From Paracoccaceae bacterium (lineage in GTDB: Bacteria; Pseudomonadota; Alphaproteobacteria; Rhodobacterales; Rhodobacteraceae): 64,000 nucleotides of DNA. The DNA lies in assembly GCA_012103375.1 (NCBI GenBank), contig WLWX01000001.1, positions 3,390,492 to 3,454,491 on the forward strand. Reading direction: 5' to 3'. The number at the start of each line of letters is the position of its first letter. The first letter of the stretch is position 1. The translations under genes were made by a program, and so were the position numbers. The notes under the pieces were generated by a model. The model was not told where the DNA came from. It made no database searches and saw nothing but the letters and a program-made list of their open reading frames with translations. Positions 27,191 through 36,327 of the stretch are shown piece after piece.

Positions 27191-28846
27191 TTACATCTTA
27201 TCAACTGCGGCGTCACCGATGTTATCAACACCGCGTGCTTCCAGCAGTTTGGTCAGCCATTCGGGGTCCATCTCGGGGACCGACGACAGTAGCAAATCCG
27301 TATAGGCATGATGTGGCGGGGTGAACATTTCGGCCTTGGGCCCCTGTTCAACAACGCGGCCATCTTTCATCACCACGACCTCGTCCGCAATCGCGCGCAC
27401 GGTGGCCAGATCATGTGTAATGAACATGTAAGAAAGACCCAGCTCATCCTGCAATCGTGCAAGAAGCCGCAAAATCCCCTCGGCCACCAGCTGATCCAGC
27501 GCGCTGGTCACTTCATCGCAGATGATGAAACGCGGCTCGGCGGCCAACGCCCGTGCAATCCCGATCCGCTGCTTCTGACCGCCCGACAATTCCGAGGGCA
27601 GCCGGTCAATGTATTGCGATGGCTCCAACTCGATCTCATGAAGCAATTCTTCAACCCGCGCGCGTTTCTTCTGGCCTTTCAGCCCACCATAGAACTCCAC
27701 CGGGCGGCCAATGATCTCACCAATCGACTTGCGTGGATTTAGCGCCGTATCGGCCATCTGATAGATCATCTGAGCCTGACGCAGCTGATCCTTGGACCGC
27801 TTGCGATAGTCGAGCGGCATTTCAACGCCATCAAATTCAATCACGCCCTTCGTCGGCGGCAACAACCCCGTGATGCACCGCGCCGCCGTTGATTTGCCCG
27901 AACCACTTTCCCCGACAACAGCCACGGTTCGCCCGGCATGAATATCGAAGCTGACATCAAACAAAACCGGGATTGGACCATAGGCGGCGCTGACGTTTTT
28001 CACCCGCACAATCGGCACCGCATCCGCCGCCGGGGCCGGTTTTTCAGGCCGCTCGAACGACCGAACCGCCCAGAGGGATTTGGTATAATCTTCTTGCGGC
28101 GCGCTGAGCATGGTGGCGGTGTCCGCCTCTTCAACTTCATCGCCCTTCAGCAACACTTTGATCCGGTCTGCCATCTGCGACACGACGGCCAGATCATGCG
28201 TGATGTAAATTGCTGCGGTATCAAACTGTTCGACGATGTCGCGGATCGCGGCCAGAACCTCGATCTGGGTGGTCACGTCCAGCGCCGTTGTGGGTTCGTC
28301 AAAGATGATCAGGTCTGGCCGGCAAGACATGGCCATCGCCGTCATCGCCCGCTGCAACTGCCCGCCCGACACCTGGTGCGGATAGCGGAACCCGATCTCT
28401 TCCGGGTTCGGCAGACGCAACCGGGCATAAAGCGCCATCGCGTCTTCTTCGCTGTCCTTCCTGGCCATCAAACCATGTTGAATCGGCGCCTCGGTATGCT
28501 GGTCGATGATCTTATGCGCCGGGTTGAAACTGGCCGCCGCCGATTGCGCGACATAGGCGATCCGGCTTCCCAGCAAGGCGCGTTTTTCCGCAGCCGATGC
28601 CTTCAGCAGGTTGATCCCGTCAAATTCGACCGATCCGCCCGAAATGCGCACGCCGTCACGGGTAAACCCCATCGCGGCAAGGCCAATCGTTGACTTCCCG
28701 GCCCCCGATTCACCGATAAGGCCCAGAACCTCACCCTTGTGCAGATCGAAACCGGCCCCGTTGATGATCGGGTTCCAAGTTTCATCGCTGCGACCTTCAA
28801 TCTCAAGATCGCGGATTTTCAGCAGAAGGGGTTTGTCATCGCTCAT
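27191..28846 (-). CDS. Fused double ATPase of a peptide-type ABC importer (DppD-DppF type)
   Basis: A 551-residue protein with two ABC domains that power import by the adjacent permeases. Domain 1 (about 8-260) has Walker A GESGAGKST, signature VSGGQLQRAM and Walker B LIIFDEPTTALD. Domain 2 (about 285-530) has GESGSGKST, LSGGQKQRIGIA and FIICDEVTSALD. Both look catalytically complete. It starts 12 bp after the permease stop. Confidence 0.93.
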   Translation of the reverse strand: MSDDKPLLLKIRDLEIEGRSDETWNPIINGAGFDLHKGEVLGLIGESGAGKSTIGLAAMGFTRDGVRISGGSVEFDGINLLKASAAEKRALLGSRIAYVAQSAAASFNPAHKIIDQHTEAPIQHGLMARKDSEEDAMALYARLRLPNPEEIGFRYPHQVSGGQLQRAMTAMAMSCRPDLIIFDEPTTALDVTTQIEVLAAIRDIVEQFDTAAIYITHDLAVVSQMADRIKVLLKGDEVEEADTATMLSAPQEDYTKSLWAVRSFERPEKPAPAADAVPIVRVKNVSAAYGPIPVLFDVSFDIHAGRTVAVVGESGSGKSTAARCITGLLPPTKGVIEFDGVEMPLDYRKRSKDQLRQAQMIYQMADTALNPRKSIGEIIGRPVEFYGGLKGQKKRARVEELLHEIELEPSQYIDRLPSELSGGQKQRIGIARALAAEPRFIICDEVTSALDQLVAEGILRLLARLQDELGLSYMFITHDLATVRAIADEVVVMKDGRVVEQGPKAEMFTPPHHAYTDLLLSSVPEMDPEWLTKLLEARGVDNIGDAAVDKM

Positions 28847-28858
28847 GTGATCGGCCCC

Positions 28859-30184
28859 TCATTCTTTCAGGCCAGATGATCTGTGCAGCATCCAGTCGAC
28901 CACGAAGTTCACCGCCACCGTCAACAAGGCAATCGCCCCTGCGGCCAGCAGCGGCGCGGCCGCGACATTCGGGGCAAATTGGGCAAAATTGATGAACTGG
29001 GACAAGTCTTTCACCATCGTCCCCCAGTCGGCCAGCGGTGGCTGGATGCCAAGACCCAGGAACGAAAGCGATGCGATGGTCAGGAAGACAAAGCAGAAGC
29101 GCAGACCGAATTCAGCCAGCAGCGGCGCGGTGGCGTTTGGCAGGATCTCGCGGAAGATCAGATAGGGCAGGCCTTCGCCGCGCAGTTTCGCCGCCTCAAT
29201 ATAATCCATCACCACGATCTGGGTGCCGACCGCGCGGGCCAGACGGAACACCCGGGTGCTGTCGATCACTGCGATGATGATCACCATGAAGAAGGTCAGC
29301 GGGATCCCAAGGCGCGGCGCCCAGACACTGGCGATGGTCATCAGCAACAACGCAAAGATCAGTGCCGGGATCGCCATCAGAACGTCCACCGCGCGGCTGA
29401 GAACCTGATCCAGCCATCCGCCCAGCGTTGCGGCAAGGAACCCGAACGTGCCGCCGAGGAAGAACGCCAGACAAGTGGTTGCAAAAGCAATGCCGACCGT
29501 GTTCTGCGCCCCATAGATCAGACGGCTCAGGATATCGCGACCAATCTGATCAGTGCCCAGCGGGAACGCCGGGTCGCCGTTCATCGCCGGATCGCCACCC
29601 GGCGTGATATTCGCGATGGGGAAGACCTCTTCCTGGCCGTGCGGCGCAAGCGGGCCAATGAAATACATGAGGATGAACAGCGCCACGGTCAGCAGCGCAA
29701 TCATGACGACAACCTGATGCGTGTCATTGGTGCTGGACCGGCGCGATAGCTCCACCACCACGACAGCGGCGATACCCAATCCGGCAATAAACACGACCGA
29801 GATCGGACCGGCGAAAATCGACAAGATCGCATAGATGATGATGACCAGGATACCGAAGGACGCGGTCAGGGGCATCTGCCGGAACAGCTTGCGACTGGCC
29901 GGCGGGCCGACGGTCTGGCCCAGAAGGCGAAACAGATAGGCAGCGACGGCAAAACCGATCAGCCCCTGCACCGCCCAGCGGAAGAAGACGGCGCCGTCCT
30001 GAGTGTACAGCCAGACACTCCCAATCAGCGCCGCAGCCGCCAGTACATATCCAAAGGCGACACCATAGGGCATGTCGCGAAAAAACGGTGCGTTGCCCGT
30101 GGCCGCCTGCCCTACCGCGCGGAATGCCCAGCCAAGCGCGCCGATGACGACCAGCGCCAGAAGCAGGAATTGCCAAACGCTCAT
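28859..30184 (-). CDS. ABC importer permease (DppC type) with a long membrane N-terminal extension
   Basis: A 441-residue inner-membrane permease. Residues about 210-440 are the normal DppC-like core, with FPLGTDQIGRDILSRLIYG and the ATPase-contact EAAKLRGEG motif. The first 180 residues contain about five extra hydrophobic segments (near 5-20, 45-62, 70-90, 105-125 and 130-145), unlike ordinary DppC proteins of near 300 residues. The stop overlaps nothing; its start overlaps the stop of the other permease by four bases. Confidence 0.9.
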   Translation of the reverse strand: MSVWQFLLLALVVIGALGWAFRAVGQAATGNAPFFRDMPYGVAFGYVLAAAALIGSVWLYTQDGAVFFRWAVQGLIGFAVAAYLFRLLGQTVGPPASRKLFRQMPLTASFGILVIIIYAILSIFAGPISVVFIAGLGIAAVVVVELSRRSSTNDTHQVVVMIALLTVALFILMYFIGPLAPHGQEEVFPIANITPGGDPAMNGDPAFPLGTDQIGRDILSRLIYGAQNTVGIAFATTCLAFFLGGTFGFLAATLGGWLDQVLSRAVDVLMAIPALIFALLLMTIASVWAPRLGIPLTFFMVIIIAVIDSTRVFRLARAVGTQIVVMDYIEAAKLRGEGLPYLIFREILPNATAPLLAEFGLRFCFVFLTIASLSFLGLGIQPPLADWGTMVKDLSQFINFAQFAPNVAAAPLLAAGAIALLTVAVNFVVDWMLHRSSGLKE

Positions 30185-31179
30185 TTCGGATGCCTCAGAC
30201 GCGGGTTCGACAGGATCGACAGAATATCTGCCGTCAAGTTCAACAGGATATAGGCCGCTGCAAAGATCAGGCAGCAGGCCTGTACGACCGGAATGTCACG
30301 GATCTTGACCGCATCCACGAACAGCTGGCCGATGCCGGGATAAACAAAGACCACCTCGACAACGACGACGCCGGTGATCAGATACGCCAGGTTCAGCGCC
30401 ACAACATTGATGATCGGGGCCAGCGCGTTGGGCAATGCGTGGCGCACGATGACCCGCATCGGACCGATGCCTTTCAGGCGCGCCATCTCGATATACGGAC
30501 TGGCAAGCAGGTTGATGATCGCCGCCCGCGTCATCCGCATCATATGTGCCATGACGATCAGCGTCAGGGTCAGGGCCGGCAACACCGTGCGCTCAAGCCG
30601 TTCGGAGAAGCTCATCCCCTCGAAGATATTGGACAGGGACGGCAAGATCGGATTCAGCACCGCCAGGAACAGGATCAGGATATAGGCCAGGAAGAATTCC
30701 GGGCTGGAGATCGAGCTGAGCGTGAAGATGTTGGTTGCCCGGTCAAACGCCGAATTTCGGTAGAGCGCCGCCAGAATGCCAAGGATCAGCGAAATCGGTA
30801 CCGCAATCGCCGCCGTCACCGTCGCCAGGAACATCGTGTTGGCAAACCGCGGCGCGATCTGCGCGGCGACCGAGTTCATGCCCGATCCCGCTTCCGTTCC
30901 GACGAAAGAGGCAAAATTCGCCTGCGCAAAACTATTGCCCAGATCCCCGGTCACGGCCCCACCAAGCCATTGAAAATACCGTGTGACCGGCGACTGGTCG
31001 AGGCCCAGGTCCTTGCGGATCGACGCCACGGCTTCGGGCGTGGCGCCTTGACCCAGGATCGCCTCGGCAAAGTCGCCAGGTAGCATGTTCACAGCCGCAA
31101 AAATGACGATCGAGACCACGAATAATGTCAGCAAGCCCAATGCAAGGCGCTGAAGGATAATCCCTCCGACAGAACTCAT
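30181..31179 (-). CDS. ABC importer permease (DppB type)
   Basis: A 332-residue membrane permease, first gene of the importer operon. The N-terminal segment LQRLALGLLTLFVVSIVIFAA is followed by the MLPGD motif, and the ATPase-contact loop EMARLKGIGPMRVIVRHALPNA is near residues 225-245. The open frame reaches 31374, but MSSVGGIILQRLALG at 31179 is the usual DppB-like start. Substrate follows the binding protein at 25572. Confidence 0.92.
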   Translation of the reverse strand: MSSVGGIILQRLALGLLTLFVVSIVIFAAVNMLPGDFAEAILGQGATPEAVASIRKDLGLDQSPVTRYFQWLGGAVTGDLGNSFAQANFASFVGTEAGSGMNSVAAQIAPRFANTMFLATVTAAIAVPISLILGILAALYRNSAFDRATNIFTLSSISSPEFFLAYILILFLAVLNPILPSLSNIFEGMSFSERLERTVLPALTLTLIVMAHMMRMTRAAIINLLASPYIEMARLKGIGPMRVIVRHALPNALAPIINVVALNLAYLITGVVVVEVVFVYPGIGQLFVDAVKIRDIPVVQACCLIFAAAYILLNLTADILSILSNPRLRHPK

Positions 31180-31268
31180 GTCAGCAGTCTCCGCATCGCC
31201 GAACAGGTTAGCGACACCTGACAGCAAGTAAACCCTGCAGCGCCCTTCCCTAGCGATAAGCTTGGAAT

Positions 31269-32237
31269 CTATTGCACCAGTACATCGGTTGCGCGGACAA
31301 GTTCCGCGCTTATGCCGGGTTCCGACAGGGCGTGTCCCGCGCGCGGGACAATGTGCAGCGCCGACGCTTGCCATACGTTATGCAGACGCTTTGCCGACAC
31401 CGGCGGGCAGATCATGTCATAGCGTCCCTGAACAATGACACCGGGGATATGGGCGATCTTGTCCATGTTGCGAATGATGTGGTTATCACCGGGCAGGAAG
31501 CCGCGATTGACGAAATAATGGTTCTCCAGCCGTGCAAACGCGCGGGCATATTCCGCCGGGCTGTCGCCGCCCGGCCCGGTATTGGCCATCGAGGCCAGCG
31601 TGTTTTCCCATTTCGCCCACATCCGGGCAAAGCGCACCTCGGTCGCATGGTCGCCCGAAAACAGCCTTCTGGAATAGGCCGCGATCAGGTCGTCACGCTC
31701 GTCTTTCGGAACAAGATCGGTGAATTGTTCCCAGAGGTCTGGCCAGAAATTGCCGGCGCCACCGCCATAGAACCAATCCAACTCACCCTGCGTCATCAGG
31801 AACACGCCGCGCAGGATCAGATTGGTGACGCGGTCAGGATGGCTTTGGGCATAGAGCAACGACAGCGTCGCCCCCCAGCTGCCGCCAAACACCGCCCAGC
31901 TGTCAATCCCAAGGGTCTGACGGATAAGCTCGATATCCCGGATCAGATGCCAGGTCGTGTTGTTATCCACGCTTGCGTGCGGACGCGAACGGCCACAGCC
32001 GCGCTGATCGAACAGCACCACGCGCCATTTGTCCGGGTCGAAATACCGCCGCATCGCAGGGCTGCATCCGCCACCCGGCCCGCCATGCAGAACCACCACC
32101 GGGCGACCATCGGGATTGCCGCATTGTTCGACATACACCTTGTGATCATCGCCCACCGCAAGCATCTGATGCGCGAAGGGTTCCAGATGCGGATAGAGGT
32201 GTTGTGCCGCAGTGTGTGCATGTGTCGACTTGTCCAT
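31269..32237 (-). CDS. pip: Proline iminopeptidase
   Basis: Alpha/beta-hydrolase that removes N-terminal proline from peptides in the cytoplasm. The 322-residue protein has the oxyanion HGGPGGG (51-57), nucleophile Ser120 in GGSWG, and the catalytic Asp (QGRYDMICP) and His (PRAGHALSEPG) near the C-terminus. It lies next to, but separately from, a peptide-type importer, which could supply its substrates. Divergent from ubiG. Confidence 0.92.
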   Translation of the reverse strand: MDKSTHAHTAAQHLYPHLEPFAHQMLAVGDDHKVYVEQCGNPDGRPVVVLHGGPGGGCSPAMRRYFDPDKWRVVLFDQRGCGRSRPHASVDNNTTWHLIRDIELIRQTLGIDSWAVFGGSWGATLSLLYAQSHPDRVTNLILRGVFLMTQGELDWFYGGGAGNFWPDLWEQFTDLVPKDERDDLIAAYSRRLFSGDHATEVRFARMWAKWENTLASMANTGPGGDSPAEYARAFARLENHYFVNRGFLPGDNHIIRNMDKIAHIPGVIVQGRYDMICPPVSAKRLHNVWQASALHIVPRAGHALSEPGISAELVRATDVLVQ

Positions 32238-32305
32238 AACGGCCTATATAACCGATCAGCCGCGGCTCGCACGGGGTCACGCAGATATTTTTGCCGGAGG
32301 GTCCG

Positions 32306-33043
32306 ATGAACAGCACAGTTGATGACGCCGAAATTGCAAAGTTTCAGGCGATGGCGGCTGAGTGGTGGGACGCCGAGGGCAAGTTCAAGCCTTTGCATAT
32401 GATGAACCCGGTGCGGCTGGACTATATCACCAGCCAGATCGCTGCCGAGTTCGACCGTGATCTGACCACAGATATGCCCTTCGCGGGGCTGCGCATTCTC
32501 GACATCGGATGCGGCGGTGGTTTGCTGAGCGAGCCGATGGCCCGGCTGGGTGCCGACGTGGTCGGCGCTGACGCCGCCGAGCGCAACATCCCTGTCGCTG
32601 AAATCCACGCCAGGCAGTCCGGTCTGACCATCGACTATCGCCACACCACGGCCGAGGCGCTCGCCAGCGCGGGCGAGCAGTTCGACGCGGTGCTGAACAT
32701 GGAGGTTGTCGAGCATGTCGCAAACCCGCTGGCCTATCTGACGGCCTGCCGGGGTCTGCTGAAACCCGGTGGGCTGATGATTTGTTCAACCATCAACCGC
32801 AACGCCAAAAGCTTCGGCGTCGCAATCATCGGTGCGGAATGGGTCATGCGCTGGCTGCCCAAGGGCACCCATGACTGGGCGAAATTCATTACGCCGGATG
32901 AGTTGTATGATCTGCTAAGCAACGCCGGGCTGCTGCCCGTGGACAAACGCGGTTTCGTGTTCAACCCGGTTACATGGTCATGGCGGATATCTGATCGCGA
33001 TCTGTCGGTGAATTATGTCACAACCAGCCTGAGCCCGGCCTGA
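32306..33043 (+). CDS. ubiG: Ubiquinone biosynthesis O-methyltransferase UbiG
   Basis: Carries out the two O-methylations of ubiquinone synthesis. The 245-residue protein has the S-adenosylmethionine motif [15 protein letters not shown], the ubiG-type [21 protein letters not shown] start and [10 protein letters not shown] near the C-terminus. The ATG at 32306 has GGAGG five bases upstream; an in-frame TTG at 32291 lies before it and is rejected. Confidence 0.95.
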   Translation: MNSTVDDAEIAKFQAMAAEWWDAEGKFKPLHMMNPVRLDYITSQIAAEFDRDLTTDMPFAGLRILDIGCGGGLLSEPMARLGADVVGADAAERNIPVAEIHARQSGLTIDYRHTTAEALASAGEQFDAVLNMEVVEHVANPLAYLTACRGLLKPGGLMICSTINRNAKSFGVAIIGAEWVMRWLPKGTHDWAKFITPDELYDLLSNAGLLPVDKRGFVFNPVTWSWRISDRDLSVNYVTTSLSPA

Positions 33044-33097
33044 GGGTGGGGGCCTCGGGATGTAAAATCCCTCGGGTCTTGGCCGCGGGCGATGGCT

Positions 33098-33147
33098 GGA
33101 TGGGCCAGCCCCTCCAGACCTCCCCGGGATATTTTTGGGTCAATGAT
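33098..33147. repeat. Dispersed intergenic palindromic (REP-like) repeat, copy A
   Basis: GGGCCAGCCCC, then CCAG and CCCCGGGATATTTT, matches the inverse of a sequence at 55665-55706. Both copies lie between genes. It resembles the short GC-rich repeats ending in CCCGGGATATTTTT that are common in Rhodobacteraceae intergenic DNA. It sits at the end of ubiG. Confidence 0.55.
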
Positions 33148-33155
33148 GGGCAAGA

Positions 33156-33599
33156 TCAGTCGTTTTTATCGAGGTCTTCGCGCAGGTCCCGCAGGACAGG
33201 CAGGGCGGCGCGCACGCGGTCCATGCCGACGCGATTTGCAACATCGCGAATCAATGGAACGACCGCTGCGATGGCGGCATCCCGGGCGGCGCGGCCTGCC
33301 GGGCTGATCGCAACACGCTTTTTGCGCGCGTCGTTCCAATCGGGGCGGATATGCACGAAACCTGCGCGTTCCAGTTTGGCCAACGTATTGGTCATCGCGC
33401 CTTTGGTGACATGGAAAGCGCGCGCAAGCTGTGCGGGTGTGCGTTCCTCGCCCGCGTGGGACAGGTGATTCAGGGTCGAAAACTGGCTAAGCTCCATGCC
33501 CTTGGGCAGGGCGCGCCCGATCCGGGTTCGGGCCAGTTGCTCGGTCATCAGAATCTCGCTGAACAGGGCAACGGCAAGGGTGTCGTCAGCATCGCTCAT
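33156..33599 (-). CDS. MarR-family transcriptional regulator
   Basis: A 147-residue winged-helix regulator. The helix-turn-helix lies around residues 50-75 (TPAQLARAFHVTKGAMTNTL) and the wing around WNDARKKRVAISPAG. The ATG at 33599 overlaps the stop of the upstream nitrilase gene by four bases, so the two are co-expressed. The open frame beyond that ATG is antisense to nothing real. Ligand and targets are unknown. Confidence 0.88.
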   Translation of the reverse strand: MSDADDTLAVALFSEILMTEQLARTRIGRALPKGMELSQFSTLNHLSHAGEERTPAQLARAFHVTKGAMTNTLAKLERAGFVHIRPDWNDARKKRVAISPAGRAARDAAIAAVVPLIRDVANRVGMDRVRAALPVLRDLREDLDKND

Positions 33600-34423
33600 G
33601 GGGCACCATAGGGTCGATCGTTGGTCAGGGATGGGATACGCGCGCGCGCCGCTTTGACTGCAGCCAGATCGAGCGTCACAATCGTCACGCCCGGTTCGGT
33701 TCCGCCATCTGCCAAAACCTGTCCCCAGGGATCGACAGCCAATGAATGCCCGTAGGTCTGGCGCGGCTTGCCCTTTGTCGCGGCATGGGTCCCGCATTGG
33801 GCCGGGGCCAGAACGTAACATCCGGTTTCGATGGCGCGGGCGCGCAGCAAAACCTCCCAATGGGCGGCGCCGGTGACCGGGGAAAATGCCGACGGGCAGC
33901 CAAGGATATCTGCGCCAGCTTTGGCCAGATCACGGAACTGACCCGGAAAACGCATGTCATAGCAGATTGTCATCCCGAGTTTGCCCCAGGTAGTTTCGGC
34001 CAGCACCGCGTCATCGCCCGGCGCATAGCCATCGGATTCGCGGAACGTCTCACTCGGGGTGACGGCGACATCGAACATATGGATCTTGTCATAGCGCGCC
34101 CTGATCCCGCCGTCGCCTGCAATCAGGAACGACCGGTTGACGAACCGTCCATCGGCCCCACCCTTCAGCGCCAATGATCCAAGAAGCAGCCAGACCCGTC
34201 GTTCCCGGGCGAACGCACGGCAGGCGGCGAGCGTCATGTCGTCAGCCTCGGCCTGAAGCACGTCACGCTGATGCGCCCGGCTGAGTGACACGCAGTTCGT
34301 CACCTCGGGCGTGGCGATCAGTTCCGCCCCAGCCTCAGCGGCCTGTTCCAGCAGGCCAAGCGTTTCGGACAGATTGCGCACCGGATCGTCGCTGGAATTC
34401 AGCTGAACCAGTGCAACCCGCAT
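33596..34423 (-). CDS. Carbon-nitrogen hydrolase (nitrilase superfamily, Nit1-like)
   Basis: A 275-residue omega-amidase or Nit1-like amidase. The complete catalytic triad is visible: Glu40 (ATPE), Lys113 (YDKIHMFD) and Cys154 (TICYDMRFP). IHMFDV and RFPGQFRDL are typical of the Nit1 branch, where members remove deaminated glutathione. The neighbouring glutaredoxin gene, sharing one base, fits a glutathione-linked role. Confidence 0.9.
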   Translation of the reverse strand: MRVALVQLNSSDDPVRNLSETLGLLEQAAEAGAELIATPEVTNCVSLSRAHQRDVLQAEADDMTLAACRAFARERRVWLLLGSLALKGGADGRFVNRSFLIAGDGGIRARYDKIHMFDVAVTPSETFRESDGYAPGDDAVLAETTWGKLGMTICYDMRFPGQFRDLAKAGADILGCPSAFSPVTGAAHWEVLLRARAIETGCYVLAPAQCGTHAATKGKPRQTYGHSLAVDPWGQVLADGGTEPGVTIVTLDLAAVKAARARIPSLTNDRPYGAP

Positions 34424-34680
34424 CAGGCGGCCAGCAGCGGGTCCAGCTTCCCGGACCGGTCCAGCGCGTTGATATCGTCAAATCCGCCGACATGTCTGCC
34501 GTCGATGAAGATCTGCGGCACGGTCCTGCGACCACTGGCGCGCTGCATCATCTCGGCCCGCTTGTCGGGCGCGGCAGAGACATCTGTTTCGGCAAAACTC
34601 TGACCCTTGGCCTGCAACAGGCGCTTGGCGGCGTGGCAATAGCCGCAGAAGGGAGTCGTATAAATCTCGATCATGGCCAT
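34423..34680 (-). CDS. grxC: Glutaredoxin 3
   Basis: Glutathione-dependent dithiol reductase. The 85-residue protein has the CGYC active site (residues 11-14), TVPQIFIDGRHVGG with the cis-proline, and DDINALDRSGKLDPLL at the end. Starts at 34680 or 34674 differ by two residues; the frame is open to 34710 but those residues are not family-like. One base overlaps the nitrilase start. Confidence 0.92.
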   Translation of the reverse strand: MAMIEIYTTPFCGYCHAAKRLLQAKGQSFAETDVSAAPDKRAEMMQRASGRRTVPQIFIDGRHVGGFDDINALDRSGKLDPLLAA

Positions 34681-34716
34681 TATGGTGGGGTCCGGATTTG
34701 TTCGCGTCACGCCTAT

Positions 34717-35430
34717 CTAGGCGTCCTTGACCACCCGCGCCAGTGTCAGAACAGACACGGATGCGGCATCAGCGGCGCGGCAAGCCTCGGTCGCGGCCGC
34801 AAGGGTCGCGCCCGAGGTCATGACGTCATCAATCAGGACCACCTTTTGCCCGGCAAGTTGCGCGCCGCGCCTGGGGTGCGGGCGGATGGCATCCTGCATA
34901 TTCGCGAACCGCGCCGGAACGCTCATCCCGTCCTGCACCTTGGTTTGACGGGTCCGGATCAGCGCATCGGGCAGATATGTCGCCCCGCACGCACGGGACA
35001 GAGTCTGTGCCAGCAGGGCTGCCTGATTGTAACGCCGCTTCAACAGCCGCAGCCAGTGGACCGGGATTGGCACGATGACGGCATCCGGCGACAGGACATC
35101 TGCGGCCGCGCGCCGCATCCAACGCGCACCGGCGCGGGCAAGTTCGGTCCGGTCACCGTGTTTCAGCGCCAGAACCAGTTTGCGACCGGTATCGGCATAA
35201 ATCAGCGCCGTTCGTCCGGTGTCCCAAGGCCTGGCCATGTTGATGCAATCGTCACACAGAACCTCTGCGGTATCTTCACCTGGCAGCGGCGCACCGCAGG
35301 CATCGCAGACCAGGCCGGAAACGAACCGCGTTGTGGCCCAGCACGCGCCGCACAAGGCATCCCGATCTGCAACCATCGTGGCACAGGCGATGCATTGATG
35401 CGGGTATAGCAGGGTCAACGCGGCTTGCAT
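34717..35430 (-). CDS. ComF family phosphoribosyltransferase-like protein
   Basis: A 237-residue protein with an N-terminal double zinc-ribbon (cysteines in PHQCIACATM, LCGACW, VCDACGAPLP and LCDDCINM) and a C-terminal phosphoribosyltransferase fold with VVLIDDVMTSGATL. In naturally competent bacteria ComF acts in DNA uptake; here function is unknown. The start at 35430 avoids a non-conserved upstream extension. The methyltransferase on the other strand begins 30 bp away. Confidence 0.88.
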   Translation of the reverse strand: MQAALTLLYPHQCIACATMVADRDALCGACWATTRFVSGLVCDACGAPLPGEDTAEVLCDDCINMARPWDTGRTALIYADTGRKLVLALKHGDRTELARAGARWMRRAAADVLSPDAVIVPIPVHWLRLLKRRYNQAALLAQTLSRACGATYLPDALIRTRQTKVQDGMSVPARFANMQDAIRPHPRRGAQLAGQKVVLIDDVMTSGATLAAATEACRAADAASVSVLTLARVVKDA

Positions 35431-35460
35431 TTCGGTGTCACCTCGGACATCTCGGCGTTC

Positions 35461-36276
35461 ATGACAACGCCCCGCCCAACCTTGGCCGATCGGGTCGCGC
35501 TTGACCACCACCGTCGTCGGGCCCGTGATGAGGCGTTGTTTCTGCATCGGGCCGCGCGCGCCGATATCGAAGATCGCCTGGGCGAAATTACGCGCCGGTT
35601 CGATGACGTTGCGATCATTTCCCCATTTGCGCACATCTGGGACGGTTTCGGCGCCAGGATCGTGGATGAGGCAGAGGTTCTGGATCTTGAGCCCTGCCAG
35701 CACGATCTGGTCATCCATGCGCTTTGCCTGCATTGGGCAGACGATCCGGTTGGCCAACTGGTGCAATGCCGCCGCGCGCTAAGGCCTGACGGTCTTTTTA
35801 TCGGAACCCTGCTGGGCGGGCAGACGCTGAACGAATTGCGCAGCGCCTTGGCTGAAGCCGAGGTGGCCGCCACAGGCGGGTTGTCGCCGCGGGTTCTGCC
35901 GATGGGCGAGATCCGTGATCTGGGGGCGCTGCTGGGGCGCGCGGGCTTTGCGTTGCCTGTTGCAGATGCATCGACCACGACCGTCAGCTATACGGATGCC
36001 ACGGCCCTGATGCATGATCTGCGCGCCATGGGCGAGGCGAACGCCCTTGCCGACAGAAACAGATCAACACCGGCGCGCGATATATTTTCGCGCCTGAACC
36101 GAGACTATGCCGTGAATTTTGCCCAGGCGGATGGGCGCATTCCGGCGACGTTTGAAGCCATCACTCTGACCGGATGGGCACCTTCTGCCGACCAACCCCA
36201 ACCGCTGCGTCCCGGAAGTGCGCAAACGCGCCTGGCGCAGGCCTTGGGAACCGAAGAATTCGGCCCCGGGCATTGA
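35461..36276 (+). CDS. SAM-dependent methyltransferase (NDUFAF5/BioC-like)
   Basis: A 271-residue methyltransferase-fold protein. It resembles the NDUFAF5-like group: FLHRAARADIEDRLGEITRRFDD near the start, LVIHALCLHWADDPVG in the middle and DGLFIGTLLGGQTLNELR after the core. The glycine-rich motif I is degenerate, as often in this group. The ATG at 35461 is chosen; a longer frame from 35425 is possible. Hydroxylation or methylation of complex I in relatives is known; target here is unproven. Possibly co-transcribed with hemH. Confidence 0.78.
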   Translation: MTTPRPTLADRVALDHHRRRARDEALFLHRAARADIEDRLGEITRRFDDVAIISPFAHIWDGFGARIVDEAEVLDLEPCQHDLVIHALCLHWADDPVGQLVQCRRALRPDGLFIGTLLGGQTLNELRSALAEAEVAATGGLSPRVLPMGEIRDLGALLGRAGFALPVADASTTTVSYTDATALMHDLRAMGEANALADRNRSTPARDIFSRLNRDYAVNFAQADGRIPATFEAITLTGWAPSADQPQPLRPGSAQTRLAQALGTEEFGPGH

Positions 36277-36327
36277 CCAGACCGCAACGCCCGTTAGATG
36301 GCGCTGCAGACGCGCAAGGAGGGCCCG

